The notes under the pieces were generated by a model. That model was not told the origin of the DNA and did no database searches. It saw nothing but the letters and a program-made list of their open reading frames with translations. A stretch of DNA of 64,000 nt, taken from contig NZ_CP142362.1 of NCBI RefSeq assembly GCF_035918395.1, forward strand, positions 223,501 through 287,500. Reading direction: 5' to 3'. The position numbers and the translations under genes were made by a program. This DNA is from Mycolicibacterium sp. ND9-15. GTDB lineage: Bacteria; Actinomycetota; Actinomycetes; Mycobacteriales; Mycobacteriaceae. Within the stretch, counting starts at the first letter, position 1, and the number at the start of each line of letters is the position of its first letter. Positions 8,445 to 19,158 of the stretch are shown here, one piece after another.

Positions 8445-8450
8445 TAGGGT
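8445..8450 (+). promoter_or_regulatory. Candidate -10 for the tkt operon
   Basis: TAGGGT about 50 nt before the tkt start, within the roughly 190-bp ctaB-tkt intergenic region; no convincing -35 was found. Confidence 0.3.
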
Positions 8451-8501
8451 GGTTAAACGAGCAGCTGAGAAGAGCTCTACGCCGACCAGGGAGTGCGCCT
8501 T

Positions 8502-10595
8502 GTGACCACGCTCGAAGAAATTTCCGCGCTGACCCGCCCGAACCACCCCGATGACTGGACCGAGGTGGACACGTTGGCGGTCGACACCATCCGGGTGCTG
8601 GCGGCGGATGCGGTACAGAAGGTGGGCAATGGCCATCCGGGGACCGCGATGAGCCTGGCGCCGCTGGCCTACACACTGTTCCAGCGCCAGATGCGCCACG
8701 ATCCCAGCGATGTGCACTGGCTCGGCCGGGACCGCTTCGTGCTGTCCGCCGGGCATTCCAGCCTGACCCTCTACATTCAGCTCTACCTCGGCGGCTTCGG
8801 CTTGGAGCTGTCCGACATCGAGGCCCTGCGGACGTGGAAGTCGAAGACGCCCGGGCACCCGGAGTTCCGCCACACCAAGGGCGTCGAGATCACGACCGGC
8901 CCGCTGGGCCAAGGCCTCGCGTCCTCGGTGGGGATGGCGATGGCATCGCGGTACGAGCGCGGCCTGTTCGACCCCGATACCCCGTGGGGCGAGAGCCCAT
9001 TCGACCACTACATCTACGTGATCGCCTCCGATGGGGACATCGAAGAGGGCATCACCAGCGAGGCCTCGTCGCTGGCCGGCACCCAGCAGCTCGGGAACCT
9101 GATCGTGTTCTACGACAAGAACCAGATCTCGATCGAACACGACACCAACATCGCGTTATCCGAAGACGTCGCGACCCGCTACCGCGCGTACGGCTGGCAT
9201 GTGCAGGAGGTCGAGGGCGCGGAGAACGTGGTCGGCATAGAGCAGGCCATCGCCGAGGCGAAGAAGGTCACGGACAAGCCGTCGTTCATCGCGCTGCGGA
9301 CGATTATCGGCTACCCGGCGCCCAACAAGATGAACACCGGCGACGCGCACGGGTCCGCGCTCGGCGAGGAAGAGGTCGCCGCCACCAAGAAGATCCTCGG
9401 CTTCGACCCGGACAAGACATTCCAAGTGCGCGACCAGGTGATCGAGCACACCCGCAAGTTGGTGGAGCGGGGCAAGGAGGCGCATGCCAAGTGGCAGAGC
9501 GGTTTCGACGCCTGGACGGAGCGCGAACCCGAGCGCAAGAAGTTGCTGGACCGGCTGACGGCTGAGGAGTTACCGGAGGGCTGGGACTCCGATCTGACCT
9601 ACTGGGAGCCGGGTTCCAAGGCGGTGGCCACCCGTGCCGCGTTCGGCCAGGTTCTCAACGACGTCGCGCCCAAACTGCCCGAATTGTGGGGCGGCTCGGC
9701 CGACCTGGCGGGAAGCAACAACACCACGATCAAGGGTGCGAAATCGTTTGGCCCACCGTCAATCTCGACCGACGACTTCACTGCTGACTGGTACGGCCGG
9801 GTGCTGCATTTCGGTGTCCGCGAGCATGCGATGGGCGCGATTCTGTCCGGCATCGTGCTGCACGGCCCGACACGGGCGTTCGGTGGCACATTCCTGCAAT
9901 TCTCCGACTACATGCGCCCGGCCGTGCGACTCGCCTCGCTGATGGATATCGACACGATCTACATCTGGACCCACGACTCGATCGGCCTCGGCGAGGACGG
10001 CCCGACCCACCAACCGATCGAGCACCTCGCGGCGCTGCGGGCGATCCCGAACCTCTCGGTGGTCCGCCCGGGTGATCCCAACGAGACCGCATATGCCTGG
10101 CGCAGCATCATCGCCCGCGGCAACGGCAGCGGCCCCGTCGGCTTCGTCCTCACTCGTCAGGGCATCCCTGTCTTGGAGGGCACCGACGCCGACGGGGTGG
10201 CTCGCGGCGGATACGTGCTCGGTGGCGGCAACCCGGCCGACGACGCCGACGTGATCATCATCGCGACCGGATCAGAGCTCCAACTCGCGGTGGAAGCTCG
10301 CAAGCAGTTGGCGGAGAAGGACATCACCGCTTACGTGGTGTCGATGCCGTGCGTGGAGTGGTTCGAATCGCAGCCGCAGGAGTACCGCGATTCGGTGCTG
10401 CCGCCGACCGTTCCGGCGCGCGTCGCGGTCGAGGCGGCAGTGGCGCAGAGCTGGTACAAGCTCGTCGGCGACACCGGGGAGATCATCTCGATCGAGCACT
10501 ACGGAGAGTCGGCGGACTACAAGACGTTGTTCCGCGAGTTCGGGTTCACCCCCGAGGCCGTGGTGGCCGCCGCGGAGCGATCGATAGACAACTAG
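8502..10595 (+). CDS. tkt: Transketolase
   Basis: Thiamine-diphosphate enzyme moving two-carbon units between sugar phosphates in the non-oxidative pentose phosphate pathway; 697 residues, full family length. The N-terminal ThDP domain shows [12 protein letters not shown] (H45) and the cofactor/Mg segment ASDGDIEEG with YDKNQISI; the middle pyrimidine domain has the catalytic-glutamate region [11 protein letters not shown] and [16 protein letters not shown]; the C-terminal domain follows. The GTG at 8502 was preferred (GGGAG 8 nt upstream) over GTG 8493. First gene of a five-gene unit tkt-tal-zwf-opcA-pgl with small gaps or overlaps, so the oxidative and non-oxidative branches are co-transcribed. 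Confidence 0.95.
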   Translation: MTTLEEISALTRPNHPDDWTEVDTLAVDTIRVLAADAVQKVGNGHPGTAMSLAPLAYTLFQRQMRHDPSDVHWLGRDRFVLSAGHSSLTLYIQLYLGGFGLELSDIEALRTWKSKTPGHPEFRHTKGVEITTGPLGQGLASSVGMAMASRYERGLFDPDTPWGESPFDHYIYVIASDGDIEEGITSEASSLAGTQQLGNLIVFYDKNQISIEHDTNIALSEDVATRYRAYGWHVQEVEGAENVVGIEQAIAEAKKVTDKPSFIALRTIIGYPAPNKMNTGDAHGSALGEEEVAATKKILGFDPDKTFQVRDQVIEHTRKLVERGKEAHAKWQSGFDAWTEREPERKKLLDRLTAEELPEGWDSDLTYWEPGSKAVATRAAFGQVLNDVAPKLPELWGGSADLAGSNNTTIKGAKSFGPPSISTDDFTADWYGRVLHFGVREHAMGAILSGIVLHGPTRAFGGTFLQFSDYMRPAVRLASLMDIDTIYIWTHDSIGLGEDGPTHQPIEHLAALRAIPNLSVVRPGDPNETAYAWRSIIARGNGSGPVGFVLTRQGIPVLEGTDADGVARGGYVLGGGNPADDADVIIIATGSELQLAVEARKQLAEKDITAYVVSMPCVEWFESQPQEYRDSVLPPTVPARVAVEAAVAQSWYKLVGDTGEIISIEHYGESADYKTLFREFGFTPEAVVAAAERSIDN

Positions 10596-10613
10596 TGATC
10601 GGAAGGTAGACCA

Positions 10614-11732
10614 ATGGCTCAGAATCCGAATCTCGCGGCGCTGTCCGAGGCGGGCGTGTCGGTGTGGCTCGACGATCTGTCGCGCGACCGGTTGCAGACC
10701 GGGAACCTGCAGGAGCTCATCGACACCCGCAGCGTCGTCGGGGTGACCACCAACCCGTCGATCTTCCAGGCCGCGCTATCGGCGGGCCACGCCTACGACA
10801 GCCAGGTCAAGGAGTTGGCCGAGCGGGGCGCCGACGTGGACGCCACGATCCGCACGGTCACCACCGACGACGTCCGCAACGCCTGCGACGTGCTGGCCAA
10901 GCAGCACGAGCTCTCCGACGGCGTCGACGGCCGGGTGTCCATCGAGGTCGACCCGCGGCTGGCGCATGACACCGACAAGACCATCCTGCAGGCGATCGAG
11001 CTGTGGAAGATCGTCGACCGGCCCAACCTGCTGATCAAGATCCCCGCAACGATGGCGGGCCTGCCCGCGATCACCGCCGTGATCGCCGAGGGCATCTCAG
11101 TCAACGTCACGCTGATCTTTTCCGTCGAACGGCATCGGCTCGTGATGGACGCCTATCTCGCGGGCCTGGAGAAGGCCAAAGAGGCCGGCCACGACCTGTC
11201 CAAGATCCATTCGGTCGCTTCCTTCTTCGTATCCCGAGTGGACACCGAGATCGACAAGCGACTGGAGAAGATCAGTTCCGACGAAGCGCTGCGATTGCGC
11301 GGTAAGGCCGGGGTGGCCAACGCGCGGCTCGCCTACGCCGCCTACGAGGAAGTGTTCGTCGGCGGCAAGCGCTACGAAGCCCTCAAGGGCGACGGCGCCC
11401 GCGTGCAGCGTCCGCTGTGGGCGTCCACCGGTGTGAAGAACCCGGACTACTCGGACACGTTGTACGTCACCGAGTTGGTCGCCCCGAATACGGTGAACAC
11501 CATGCCGGAGAAGACCATCGACGCGGTGGCCGAGCACGGCGTGATCACCGGCGACACCGTGACCGGCACGGCCGACGAATCGCAGGCGCTGTTCGACAAA
11601 CTGTCCGCCGTCGGCATCGACCTACCTGACGTGTTCCGGGTGCTCGAGGACGAGGGTGTGGAGAAGTTCGAGAAATCGTGGCTCGAGTTGCTCGAGGCGA
11701 CGCAGGATCAGCTCGACGCAAGCAAGAAATGA
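10614..11732 (+). CDS. tal: Transaldolase
   Basis: Class I aldolase-fold enzyme that transfers a dihydroxyacetone unit from sedoheptulose-7-phosphate to glyceraldehyde-3-phosphate. 372 residues, the long actinobacterial form. [10 protein letters not shown] (residues 46-55) is the conserved N-terminal motif; the Schiff-base lysine is K142 in [20 protein letters not shown] precedes the ATG by about 7 nt, 18 bp after tkt. Its stop overlaps the zwf start as ATGA, implying translational coupling. Confidence 0.95.
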   Translation: MAQNPNLAALSEAGVSVWLDDLSRDRLQTGNLQELIDTRSVVGVTTNPSIFQAALSAGHAYDSQVKELAERGADVDATIRTVTTDDVRNACDVLAKQHELSDGVDGRVSIEVDPRLAHDTDKTILQAIELWKIVDRPNLLIKIPATMAGLPAITAVIAEGISVNVTLIFSVERHRLVMDAYLAGLEKAKEAGHDLSKIHSVASFFVSRVDTEIDKRLEKISSDEALRLRGKAGVANARLAYAAYEEVFVGGKRYEALKGDGARVQRPLWASTGVKNPDYSDTLYVTELVAPNTVNTMPEKTIDAVAEHGVITGDTVTGTADESQALFDKLSAVGIDLPDVFRVLEDEGVEKFEKSWLELLEATQDQLDASKK

Positions 11733-13255
11733 CGGACTGGGTCAATCCGCTGCGCGACAAGCGCGACAAGCGGATGCCCCGGATCGCGGGGCCGTGCGGG
11801 GTCGTGATTTTCGGTGTCACCGGTGACCTGTCGCGCAAGAAGCTCATGCCCGCGATCTACGACCTCGCCAATCGCGGCTTGCTGCCCGCGTCGTTCTCAC
11901 TGGTCGGATTCGCCCGAAGAGACTGGGCCGACGAGGATTTCGGCCAGATCGTCTACGAGGCGGTCAAGCAGCATGCCCGCACACCGTTCCGCCAGGAGGT
12001 GTGGGACCGGCTCGCCGAGGGCTTCCGGTTCGTGCAGGGCACCTTCGACGACGACGCGGCGTTCGGGCGGCTGGCCGAGACCCTCGAGAAGCTCGATGCC
12101 GAACGCGGGACCGGCGGCAACCACGCGTTCTACCTGTCCATTCCGCCCAAGGCCTTCCAGCAGGTTTGCGAGCAGCTGCACCAGTCGGGACTTGCCAGCC
12201 CGCAGGAGGGTCGCTGGAGCCGGGTGGTGATCGAGAAGCCGTTCGGCCACGATTTGGCGAGTGCCCGAGAACTCAACGCAGTCGTCAACACGGTGTTCCC
12301 CGAGGAGTCGGTGTTCCGCATCGACCACTACCTCGGTAAGGAGACCGTCCAGAACATCCTCGCGCTGCGGTTCGCCAACGAACTCTACGAGCCGGTCTGG
12401 AACAACAACTACGTCGACAGCGTGCAGATCACGATGGCCGAAGACATCGGACTCGGTGGCCGCGCAGGCTATTACGACGGCGTCGGCGCCGCGCGTGACG
12501 TCATCCAGAACCACCTGCTGCAACTGCTGGCCCTGACGGCCATGGAGGAGCCCGTCAGCTTCGGTCCCAAGGAATTGCAGACCGAGAAGATCAAGGTGTT
12601 CTCGGCCACGCGGCCGATGCAGCCACTGGATGAGACCACCGCCCGCGGGCAGTACGCGGCGGGCTGGCAGGGCAGCCAGAAAGTAGTCGGCCTGCTCGAG
12701 GAGGAGGGCTTCTCGAAGGATTCGAAAACCGAAACCTATGCGGCCATCGCCCTGGAGGTCGACACGCGGCGCTGGGCCGGCGTGCCCTTCTTCCTGCGCA
12801 CCGGAAAACGGTTGGGCCGCAGGGTGACCGAGATCGCGTTGATCTTCAAGCGGGCACCGCACCTGCCGTTCGACAAGACGATGACCGAGGAACTCGGCCA
12901 GAACGCGTTGGTGATCAGGGTGCAACCCGACGAGGGCATCACGATCCGGTTCGGGTCGAAGGTGCCGGGCAGCGCCATGGAGGTCCGCGACGTGAACATG
13001 GACTTCTCCTATGGCTCGGCGTTCGCCGAGGACTCGCCCGAAGCCTACGAACGGCTGATTCTCGACGTGCTGCTCGGTGTACCCTCGCTGTTCCCGGTGA
13101 ACAGGGAGGTCGAATTATCCTGGGAGATACTCGATCCCGTGCTCGACCACTGGGCTCGAACCGGTAAGCCGGAGGCGTACGAATCGGGTACCTGGGGTCC
13201 GGCGTCCGCGGATGAGATGCTGCACCGCATGGGTCGGGAATGGAGGCGACCGTGA
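11729..13255 (+). CDS. zwf: Glucose-6-phosphate 1-dehydrogenase (Zwf2-type)
   Basis: First enzyme of the oxidative pentose phosphate pathway, making 6-phosphogluconolactone and NADPH (or the F420-independent equivalent). 508 residues. The N-terminal dinucleotide motif is [10 protein letters not shown] (29-38); the substrate-binding signature [13 protein letters not shown] starts at residue 197 with H200 and K204. ATG 11729 overlaps the tal stop (ATGA); an upstream in-frame start within tal is unlikely. Works with OpcA, encoded downstream, which in actinobacteria is needed for assembly or redox control of Zwf. Confidence 0.95.
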   Translation: MTDWVNPLRDKRDKRMPRIAGPCGVVIFGVTGDLSRKKLMPAIYDLANRGLLPASFSLVGFARRDWADEDFGQIVYEAVKQHARTPFRQEVWDRLAEGFRFVQGTFDDDAAFGRLAETLEKLDAERGTGGNHAFYLSIPPKAFQQVCEQLHQSGLASPQEGRWSRVVIEKPFGHDLASARELNAVVNTVFPEESVFRIDHYLGKETVQNILALRFANELYEPVWNNNYVDSVQITMAEDIGLGGRAGYYDGVGAARDVIQNHLLQLLALTAMEEPVSFGPKELQTEKIKVFSATRPMQPLDETTARGQYAAGWQGSQKVVGLLEEEGFSKDSKTETYAAIALEVDTRRWAGVPFFLRTGKRLGRRVTEIALIFKRAPHLPFDKTMTEELGQNALVIRVQPDEGITIRFGSKVPGSAMEVRDVNMDFSYGSAFAEDSPEAYERLILDVLLGVPSLFPVNREVELSWEILDPVLDHWARTGKPEAYESGTWGPASADEMLHRMGREWRRP

Positions 13256-13313
13256 CGAGCGCTGGCGCATCGGGGCACCGCCCGCCCGCGGGGCAGAAGG
13301 AGAGCCGATAGCC

Positions 13314-14225
13314 ATGATTGTCGACCTGCCCGACACCAGCACCAACGACATCAACAAGAAGATCACCGGCCTGCGCGAGGAGGGTGGTGCGATCACGCTC
13401 AGCCGCGTGCTGACCCTGGTGATCTCACTCGATTCCGACGGCTTGCTGGAGGATTCGATCGAAGCGGCCAACTTCGCCAGTCGCGAGCACCCCTGCCGGG
13501 TGATTGTCGTGGTACCGGGCGACCGGAACGCCGCCGACGCCCGGTTGGACGCGCAACTACGCGTCGGCGGGGATGCCGGCGCCGGCGAAATCGTCGCACT
13601 GCGCCTGCACGGCGAACTCGCCGACCACGCCAACGCCGTGGTGCTTCCGTTCCTCCTGCCGGACACACCGGTGGTGGCGTGGTGGCCCGCGGGCGGTCCG
13701 GGAGTTCCCGCCAAAGATCCGTTGGGCCGGTTGGCGATTCGACGGATAACCAATGCGACGCACTGCTCCGATCCGATGTCCACGATCAAGGGGCGGCTGG
13801 GCGGCTACACCGCCGGCGACACCGACCTCTGCTGGGCCCGGATCACGTACTGGCGGGCCTTGCTGGCGGCGGCGGTCGACCAGGAACCGCACGAGCCGAT
13901 CTCCTCTGCGTTGGTGTCGGGTCTTCGGGAGGAGCCGTCGCTCGACGTGCTGGCGGGGTGGCTGGCCGCCAGAACCGACGCTCCGGTGCGGAGGGAGGTC
14001 GGCGAGCTGAAAGTGGAACTGGTGCGCGGCGGACAGACGATCACTCTGAGACGGCCCCAAACGGGTGTCACCGCGACGCTGAGCCGCACCAGCCGGCCTG
14101 AGGCACGAATCCCGTTGGCCCGCAGGGAGGCCAAGGAGTGCCTCGCCGAGGACCTGCGCAGGCTCGATCCCGACGAGATCTACCACGAAGCCCTACGCGG
14201 AATCGAGAAGGTGCAGTACGCATGA
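13314..14225 (+). CDS. opcA: Glucose-6-phosphate dehydrogenase assembly protein OpcA
   Basis: 303-residue soluble accessory protein required for full G6PD activity in cyanobacteria and actinobacteria; no catalytic motif of its own. Recognised from length, position between zwf and pgl and family segments such as [15 protein letters not shown] and [14 protein letters not shown]. The ATG at 13314 has AAGGAG about 10 nt upstream; the longer frame reaching back into zwf is not used. The stop overlaps the pgl start (ATGA). Confidence 0.93.
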   Translation: MIVDLPDTSTNDINKKITGLREEGGAITLSRVLTLVISLDSDGLLEDSIEAANFASREHPCRVIVVVPGDRNAADARLDAQLRVGGDAGAGEIVALRLHGELADHANAVVLPFLLPDTPVVAWWPAGGPGVPAKDPLGRLAIRRITNATHCSDPMSTIKGRLGGYTAGDTDLCWARITYWRALLAAAVDQEPHEPISSALVSGLREEPSLDVLAGWLAARTDAPVRREVGELKVELVRGGQTITLRRPQTGVTATLSRTSRPEARIPLARREAKECLAEDLRRLDPDEIYHEALRGIEKVQYA

Positions 14226-14959
14226 GCACGATCGTCGAGCGTTATCCGGATGCGGCATCGCTGGTGGCGGCCGCAGGTGATCGGCTTGTGGCCGCCATCG
14301 TCGACGCCATCGACAAGCGAGGGTCGGCGCGCATCGTGCTGACCGGTGGCGGAACCGGAATCGGGCTGCTGAAACACGTTGGCGAGAACGGCGACGGGAT
14401 CGACTGGGCGAAGGTGCAACTCTACTGGGGCGACGACCGCTTCGTGCCGGCCGACGACGACGAGCGCAACGACAAGCAGGCCCGCGAGGCACTGCTGGAT
14501 CATGTGGGCATCCCGGCCGACAATGTGCACCCCATGGCGGCCAGCGGCGCGGAGTTCGGCGACGACCTCGACGCTGCCGCGGCCGCGTACGAACGGGTGC
14601 TGGCCGCCGACGCCGACGACGGTGAGCCTGCTCCGAACTTCGACGTACACCTGCTGGGGATGGGCCCCGAGGGGCATGTCAACTCGCTGTTCCCCCACAC
14701 ACCCGCGGTCCGTGAGACCGAGCGTCTGGTGCTCGGTGTCGAGGACTCCCCCAAGCCGCCGCCGCGCCGAATCACGTTGACGCTGCCGGCCGTTCGGCGG
14801 TCGCGAGAGGTGTGGTTGGTGGTCTCGGGTGAGGGGAAGGCCGATGCGGTGGCCGCGGCGGTCGGCGGCGCGGACCCCGATGACTGGCCGGCGGCGGGTG
14901 CGGTCGGTCGGGAAGCGACGGTGTGGCTACTCGACGAGGCGGCAGCTAGCAAGCTCTGA
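14222..14959 (+). CDS. pgl: 6-phosphogluconolactonase
   Basis: Hydrolyses 6-phosphogluconolactone to 6-phosphogluconate; 245 residues, the DevB/SOL family. Family motifs are [12 protein letters not shown] (about residues 40-51), [19 protein letters not shown] and [17 protein letters not shown], which surround the active site. Last gene of the tkt operon. Its final 14 bp are overlapped by the convergent open frame of the transposase at 14946-16259, and the insertion sequence begins only about 37 bp after the stop, so pgl itself appears intact. Confidence 0.93.
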   Translation: MSTIVERYPDAASLVAAAGDRLVAAIVDAIDKRGSARIVLTGGGTGIGLLKHVGENGDGIDWAKVQLYWGDDRFVPADDDERNDKQAREALLDHVGIPADNVHPMAASGAEFGDDLDAAAAAYERVLAADADDGEPAPNFDVHLLGMGPEGHVNSLFPHTPAVRETERLVLGVEDSPKPPPRRITLTLPAVRRSREVWLVVSGEGKADAVAAAVGGADPDDWPAAGAVGREATVWLLDEAAASKL

Positions 14960-16259
14960 CCGACCGAGAGGAAGATTTCGGCCCCTTGTCGGCAAGTTGC
15001 CTCATGTCAAGATGCGCGCGTAGGGGTGTTCGTTGCCTCACGTGAGCGTGCGCGCTTGGTGACTGGTGGTTGGGCGCCGTGCCAGCTTTGCTGGTGGCCA
15101 GGATGAAGAGCTGCGCGGTCAGAGCCTGGATCTGGCGTTGAGTGGCGGCGGGGTTGATCAGCGAGTAGGAGCGGGTCAGCGCCACGATGCGTTTTACCGG
15201 CGTGGTCGGGTGGTTGATCGCGCGGTGAAACGGAGTGGTGGCGGTGTCGTGTTTGCGGGACACCTTGGCTCCTGTGCGGACTTTGGATATCAGCTTCTGC
15301 TGGGGGTGGAAGTAGTTGGTCAGCTTTGACTGCAAGTGCCAAACCTCGTTGAGCAACAACAGTTCTGACGCGGTGTCGTAGCGGTAGTATCCGACCACGG
15401 TGCGGACCACTGACCAGTTCTTCTGCTCGACGTGGCAGCCGTCGTTCTTATTGCCCGGGCGTGCTCGGGTGAAGGTGATGCGGCGGTCTTGGCACCATTT
15501 GAGTAGGTCGTCGTTGATGAATTCCGATCCGTTGTCGCAGTCCACGCCCAGGATCGGGAACGGCATCGCCGCAGCGATGTGATTGAGGGCGGCCACCACG
15601 GTCTTGGCGGCCCTGTCGGGCAGTGAGCGGTTCTCGGTCCAGCCGGTGGCAATGTCGGTGACCGTCAGCGTGAAGGCATGGCCCCCACCGCGATTGCCGC
15701 CGTCATGAAAGACCGTGTCGATCTCGACGAAGCCGGGCACAGCATCGTCCCATTCGGCCCAAGTGCGTACCGGGATCTGGCTTTTGAGCAGTGATCCCGG
15801 CTTGGTGCCCACACGCCCTTTGACCTTGTGTTTGGCCCGTTCATCGGCTAGGCGGCGATCAATGGTGGCCGCCGACATCGATACCAACAGTGCCGCGGTC
15901 TCATCACTGATGACCAGCTCCCGGAAGTGGCGCAGCACGGCCACCAGCTCTGCGAGCATGGGGGCGAGCCGTTTGCCGGCCGGCATTCCCAGCACCGTCC
16001 AACAGACCGTCAGCGCCGCGATGACCTCGGGTCCGTACGTCACCGGCCGCGGACCACGCGGAGTAACACCTTTGGGCCGCAGCGCAGCGGTAAGCGCCTT
16101 GCGAGCGTGGTTTCGGTGCCAGCCGGTATTGGCGCACAACTCGTCGAGGATCCGACTCTTGCCGCGCTTACTGGCCTGCTGGTAGCGGATCGCGGTCGTC
16201 TCGGTGATTGCTCTGCGCTGTGCCAACCTCAACCCCATCCACTGGGCGTACACGCGCAT
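14946..16259 (-). CDS. Transposase with integrase (rve/DDE) catalytic core
   Basis: 437-residue DDE recombinase. An N-terminal helix-turn-helix region (about residues 18-60, [20 protein letters not shown] and [13 protein letters not shown]) precedes the RNase H-like core: first Asp in [13 protein letters not shown], second in [15 protein letters not shown], and the Glu in [11 protein letters not shown], with the usual N before it. The core resembles a group of actinobacterial integrase catalytic domain transposases; I cannot place it confidently in a named IS family. The ATG lies inside the right inner repeat. The frame has no stop inside the element: it crosses the left tip and ends 51 bp further, inside the end of pgl, so the last about 17 residues come from host DNA. 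It is otherwise undamaged and may be active. Confidence 0.85.
   Translation of the reverse strand: MRVYAQWMGLRLAQRRAITETTAIRYQQASKRGKSRILDELCANTGWHRNHARKALTAALRPKGVTPRGPRPVTYGPEVIAALTVCWTVLGMPAGKRLAPMLAELVAVLRHFRELVISDETAALLVSMSAATIDRRLADERAKHKVKGRVGTKPGSLLKSQIPVRTWAEWDDAVPGFVEIDTVFHDGGNRGGGHAFTLTVTDIATGWTENRSLPDRAAKTVVAALNHIAAAMPFPILGVDCDNGSEFINDDLLKWCQDRRITFTRARPGNKNDGCHVEQKNWSVVRTVVGYYRYDTASELLLLNEVWHLQSKLTNYFHPQQKLISKVRTGAKVSRKHDTATTPFHRAINHPTTPVKRIVALTRSYSLINPAATQRQIQALTAQLFILATSKAGTAPNHQSPSAHAHVRQRTPLRAHLDMRQLADKGPKSSSRSVRAC
14997..15019 (+). repeat. IS left end, outer repeat
   Basis: TTGCCTCAT followed after 8 nt by GCGCGC; pairs with the right outer repeat. The transposase frame runs through it. 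Confidence 0.7.
15033..15055 (+). repeat. IS left end, inner repeat
   Basis: TTGCCTCAC...GTGCGCGC in the same orientation as the outer copy, 36 bp further in; CG before it extends the match to CGTTGCCTCA. Confidence 0.68.
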
Positions 16260-16273
16260 TTCTAATGAGGCAA
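16252..16273 (-). repeat. IS right end, inner repeat
   Basis: Inverted copy, ACGCGCAT-TTCTA-ATGAGGCAA. It contains the transposase start codon (complement of CAT, 16257-16259), so binding here would also block expression. Confidence 0.68.
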
Positions 16274-16287
16274 CGAATCACCGTTTC

Positions 16288-16309
16288 GCGCGCATTTCTG
16301 ATGAGTCAA
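16288..16309 (-). repeat. IS right end, outer repeat
   Basis: GCGCGCAT-TTCTG-ATGAGTCAA, inverted relative to the left end; 36 bp from the inner copy, the same spacing as on the left. Confidence 0.7.
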
Positions 16310-16328
16310 CGCGGTCGGTGGGCGCGGG

Positions 16329-16334
16329 TAATAT
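16329..16334 (+). promoter_or_regulatory. -10 hexamer for leaderless HNH gene
   Basis: TAATAT, 7 nt before the ATG at 16342 and only 20 bp outside the IS right tip; the insertion left the -10 intact but will have replaced any -35 or upstream control. Confidence 0.55.
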
Positions 16335-16341
16335 CGCACGC

Positions 16342-17781
16342 ATGTTCGAAACGCTCGATGATGCCGCGGTGGTCGAGTCCATCGCCGCGGCCTCCCGCGC
16401 GCAGAGCGCGGCCTGCGCCCGGGAGCTGATCGCGATCGGCGAGCTGTACGCCCGACGCGCTCCCGAAAACGACGACGAACGAGCAGATTGGGCCATCGAT
16501 GGCCACGCCAACGTGGTGGCCGAGATTTCGGCGGCGCTGAACATCAGTCGCGGTCGGGCGGCGGGGCGCCTGCACTACGCGATCGACTTGCGGGAGCGCT
16601 TGCCGAAGGTGGCCCAGGTGTTCGCTGCCGGGGAGATCGATTTCCGGATGATGGCCGCGCTGGTCAACCGCAGCCAGAACGTCGAGGACGCCGACGCCCT
16701 CGCACGACTCGACGCGGCGTTCGCGCAGTGCGCTCCGAAGTGGATGAAATCATCCGGCCCCAAACTTCGCGAGCGCATCGACATGTGGGTGGAGAAGTTC
16801 GATCCGGCCGGGGTACGCGAGCCCAAGCCGGCCACCGATGACACTTACGTCGAAGTCGGCCCGATCGGCCCGGGCATGGTCGGGATCTGGGCCAAGCTCG
16901 CCTTCGCCGACGGCGTCGCTTTCGACACCCGCCTCGACCAGATCGCGGCCACTGTGTGCCGCGACGATCCGAGAACCGCCGCCCAGCGTCGCGTCGACGC
17001 GCTAAGGGCTATGGCAGCTGGGCAGATACGGCTGGAGTGCGGCTGCGGCGCCGAGGATTGCCCGAGCGCCGGCAAGGAGGAACAGCCGTCATTGAGTCAG
17101 CTCGTCATCGACGGGATCGCCGAACAAGCGACGCTCGAGGGTCGATCGGACACTCCGGGATATCTGGCGGGGTTCGGTGCGGTGCCCGCATCGATGCTGC
17201 GCGAGATGGCCGCCGGCGCCCGGCTGAGGCCGGTTTCGCTCCCGGAGCCGTGTGCCGAGCAGGGTTACCGGCCTTCGGCAGCATTGGCCCGGTTCGTCCG
17301 GTGCCGCGATCTGACGTGCCGGTTCCCCGGCTGTGATGTGCCCGCGACGGCCTGCCAAATCGACCACACAATCCCGTATCCGCTGGGACCCACGCACCCG
17401 TCAAATCTGAAGCTGCTGTGCGTATTTCATCATCTGCTGAAGACGTTCTGGACGGGCGCCGGCGGGTGGCGCGACCGGCAACTGTCCGACGGCACCGTGG
17501 TTTGGCGCGCCCCGAGCGGCCAGACGTACACTACCGTGCCCGCGGGTGCCCAGTTCTTCGAGCAGTTGGGCCAACCCACCGGCGAGGTCGACGGGGCACC
17601 GTCGAGCGGACCGGCAGACCCGCGGCGCGGCGCGATGATGCCAACTCGTAATCGCACTCGTGCCGAAGACAAGGCCTACCGCGTTGCGCTGGAACGACAA
17701 CACAACGCCGCGCGCATCGCCCGTAAAAACCTACTCCTCTCCGAACGCATCGCCAGGGACGACGAACCGCCCCCGTTCTGA
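16342..17781 (+). CDS. DUF222 / HNH endonuclease domain protein (13E12 repeat-like)
   Basis: 479-residue protein of the actinobacterial family with an N-terminal helical DUF222 domain (about residues 30-300) and a C-terminal HNH nuclease domain. The HNH part shows [10 protein letters not shown], then [18 protein letters not shown] and [11 protein letters not shown], giving the metal-binding histidines and two of the zinc-ligand cysteines. Members are multi-copy in mycobacteria and resemble the REP13E12 ORFs that serve as phage integration targets; cellular role is unknown. Start at ATG 16342 rather than upstream because a TAATAT -10 lies 7 nt before it; a longer frame would begin in the IS. 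Unrelated in detail to the second HNH gene at 35267. Confidence 0.85.
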   Translation: MFETLDDAAVVESIAAASRAQSAACARELIAIGELYARRAPENDDERADWAIDGHANVVAEISAALNISRGRAAGRLHYAIDLRERLPKVAQVFAAGEIDFRMMAALVNRSQNVEDADALARLDAAFAQCAPKWMKSSGPKLRERIDMWVEKFDPAGVREPKPATDDTYVEVGPIGPGMVGIWAKLAFADGVAFDTRLDQIAATVCRDDPRTAAQRRVDALRAMAAGQIRLECGCGAEDCPSAGKEEQPSLSQLVIDGIAEQATLEGRSDTPGYLAGFGAVPASMLREMAAGARLRPVSLPEPCAEQGYRPSAALARFVRCRDLTCRFPGCDVPATACQIDHTIPYPLGPTHPSNLKLLCVFHHLLKTFWTGAGGWRDRQLSDGTVVWRAPSGQTYTTVPAGAQFFEQLGQPTGEVDGAPSSGPADPRRGAMMPTRNRTRAEDKAYRVALERQHNAARIARKNLLLSERIARDDEPPPF

Positions 17782-17950
17782 CGAACTGCGGCCGTCACGG
17801 AACCCCGCGTCGTAGTCGGCATTTGCGGTCGTCGGATCCGATCCGACCGTGAAACTGCGTGGATCCACCGGGCACTGCCTCGATGTGGTCTCTGATTGGC
17901 TCACACCTAGTCAGACGACCCGTTCCACCCAGCGGTTCCATGCCTGCCGC

Positions 17951-17956
17951 CATAAT
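17951..17956 (+). promoter_or_regulatory. -10 hexamer for leaderless small gene
   Basis: CATAAT, 7 nt before the ATG at 17964; decides the start among several in-frame ATGs. The preceding 170 bp after the HNH gene hold nothing else recognisable. Confidence 0.5.
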
Positions 17957-17963
17957 GGCGTCC

Positions 17964-18335
17964 ATGGCAGACAAGGGTGGTAAGCCGGTACGCACCGGGC
18001 CGGAACGGATCAGGAAGCTCGCGCAGGCGGCGCTCAACGCCGACGTCACCGTCGAGCAGGTCGACACCATCCTCGAGGGACTCGGCGAGACGCTCGTCGA
18101 TCTCAACAAGTCGACAGAGAACCTGGACGCCACCCTGGAGCGGTTCAACGAGACGATCAGCCAGATCAACCAACTCGCCCCGCGCCTGAACGCGGTGGTG
18201 GACCGCATGGAGGGCATCGTCGACCGGGTCGAGCGCATCGTCGGCCTCGGCGAGTCGGTGATCTCGCCGCTGGCCGCGACCGAACAGGTGGTACGGGAGG
18301 CAGTGAACAAGGTGCGCAGGACCACCGGCCTTTAG
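17964..18335 (+). CDS. Small coiled-coil protein of unknown function
   Basis: 123-residue, charged, soluble protein with no signal peptide. After a basic start (MADKGGKPVRTGPERIRKL) almost the entire chain is predicted helix with heptad-like hydrophobic spacing: VDTILEGLGETLVDLNKSTE, LDATLERFNETISQINQLAP and VVDRMEGIVDRVERIVGLGE. This resembles small mycobacterial ATPase-like or phasin-like hypothetical proteins, but I do not recognise a function. It ends 15 bp before the convergent SDR gene of the accessory operon and has its own leaderless promoter. Confidence 0.65.
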   Translation: MADKGGKPVRTGPERIRKLAQAALNADVTVEQVDTILEGLGETLVDLNKSTENLDATLERFNETISQINQLAPRLNAVVDRMEGIVDRVERIVGLGESVISPLAATEQVVREAVNKVRRTTGL

Positions 18336-18350
18336 TGCCGGCCGTGCAGC

Positions 18351-19154
18351 TCAGATGAAATCGGAGCCGCCGTCGACGTTGACGGTGGCCCCGGTGACAT
18401 AGCCGTTGCGCCTTGACGCCAAATAGACGGTGATCGACGCGACCTCCTCGGGCAGGCCGGCGCGGCCGAGATCACACGGTTGGTGGAAGTTGTTGTCGAT
18501 CCAGGTCATCACGTCAGCGGGATCGCTCGCATCGAGTCCGTCCGCGGCCAAAATGTCCTTGAGCACTTCGGTGAAGCTTGCCGTGACGATGGTGCCCGGA
18601 CATACGCAGTTGACCAGAATCCCGTCCTTGGCAAGGCTTTTCGACAAATTCTTGGTAACACTGCTCAGCGCCGCCTTCGATGCGGTGTAGGCGACGATCC
18701 GTGGGTTCTGTCGCTGAATCGAATGGGCCGACAATGTCACGATCCTGCTCCACCCAGCGGCCCGCAGCATCGGGAGCGCGGCCCGGACGGAGCGCACACC
18801 GGACATCGTGCCGAGCGTGAATGCCTCCTCCCATTGCGCGTCGTCCATGTCCTCGAAGTACCCGTCACCCGGCCCGATCGTATGGACCAGGCTGTTGAGT
18901 TCGCCCCACCGCTGGGCGACCGCCTCGAAGCCGGCGGCGATCGACGCGGAGTCCGACATGTCGACGCTGATCGCGACGGCATCCGGCGCCCCCGCAGCAC
19001 GAAGCTTCGCCGTCGCGGCGTCGAGGGCTTCGGTGCCCCTTGCCATCACTGCGACCCTCGCGCCCTCTTGCGCGAATGTCGTGGCGATCGCCAGGCCCAT
19101 ACCCTTGCTTCCGCCCGTAACAACCGCCGTCGAACCCGCCAAACCCAGGTCCAT
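18351..19154 (-). CDS. Short-chain dehydrogenase/reductase
   Basis: Classical SDR, 267 residues, NAD(P)-dependent oxidoreductase acting on an alcohol or ketone. The cofactor motif TGGSKGMG is at 13-20; the catalytic residues are S142 (or S145), Y156 and K160 in VAYTASKAAL; the C-terminal NGYVTGATVNVDGGSDFI is typical. Asp66 in SVDMSD sits after the third strand. Last gene of the minus-strand operon DUF1214-sulfotransferase-tetR-SDR, 4 bp after the tetR stop. The substrate is not predictable; the sulfotransferase neighbour suggests a hydroxylated lipid or sterol-like molecule (inference). Confidence 0.85.
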   Translation of the reverse strand: MDLGLAGSTAVVTGGSKGMGLAIATTFAQEGARVAVMARGTEALDAATAKLRAAGAPDAVAISVDMSDSASIAAGFEAVAQRWGELNSLVHTIGPGDGYFEDMDDAQWEEAFTLGTMSGVRSVRAALPMLRAAGWSRIVTLSAHSIQRQNPRIVAYTASKAALSSVTKNLSKSLAKDGILVNCVCPGTIVTASFTEVLKDILAADGLDASDPADVMTWIDNNFHQPCDLGRAGLPEEVASITVYLASRRNGYVTGATVNVDGGSDFI

Positions 19155-19158
19155 CGAG

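Larger units (their letters stand above)
14997..16309. mobile_element. Insertion sequence with duplicated ends, DDE-type transposase
   Basis: About 1.3-kb element between pgl and the HNH gene. Left tip (14997-15019) and right tip (16288-16309) form an inverted repeat that reads TTG(C/A)CTCAT...GCGCGC inward, and each end has a second inward copy (15033-15055 and 16252-16273), giving two transposase-binding-like repeats per end. One gene of the DDE/rve integrase fold fills it. I could not define a clear target duplication; GTCGG occurs near both flanks but not at equal distance. Boundaries may be off by a few bases. Confidence 0.75.

Noticed and set aside
14960..16341. Target-site duplication of the insertion sequence
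   Set aside because: GTCGG appears near both ends but not flush with the tips, so I could not call a duplication.
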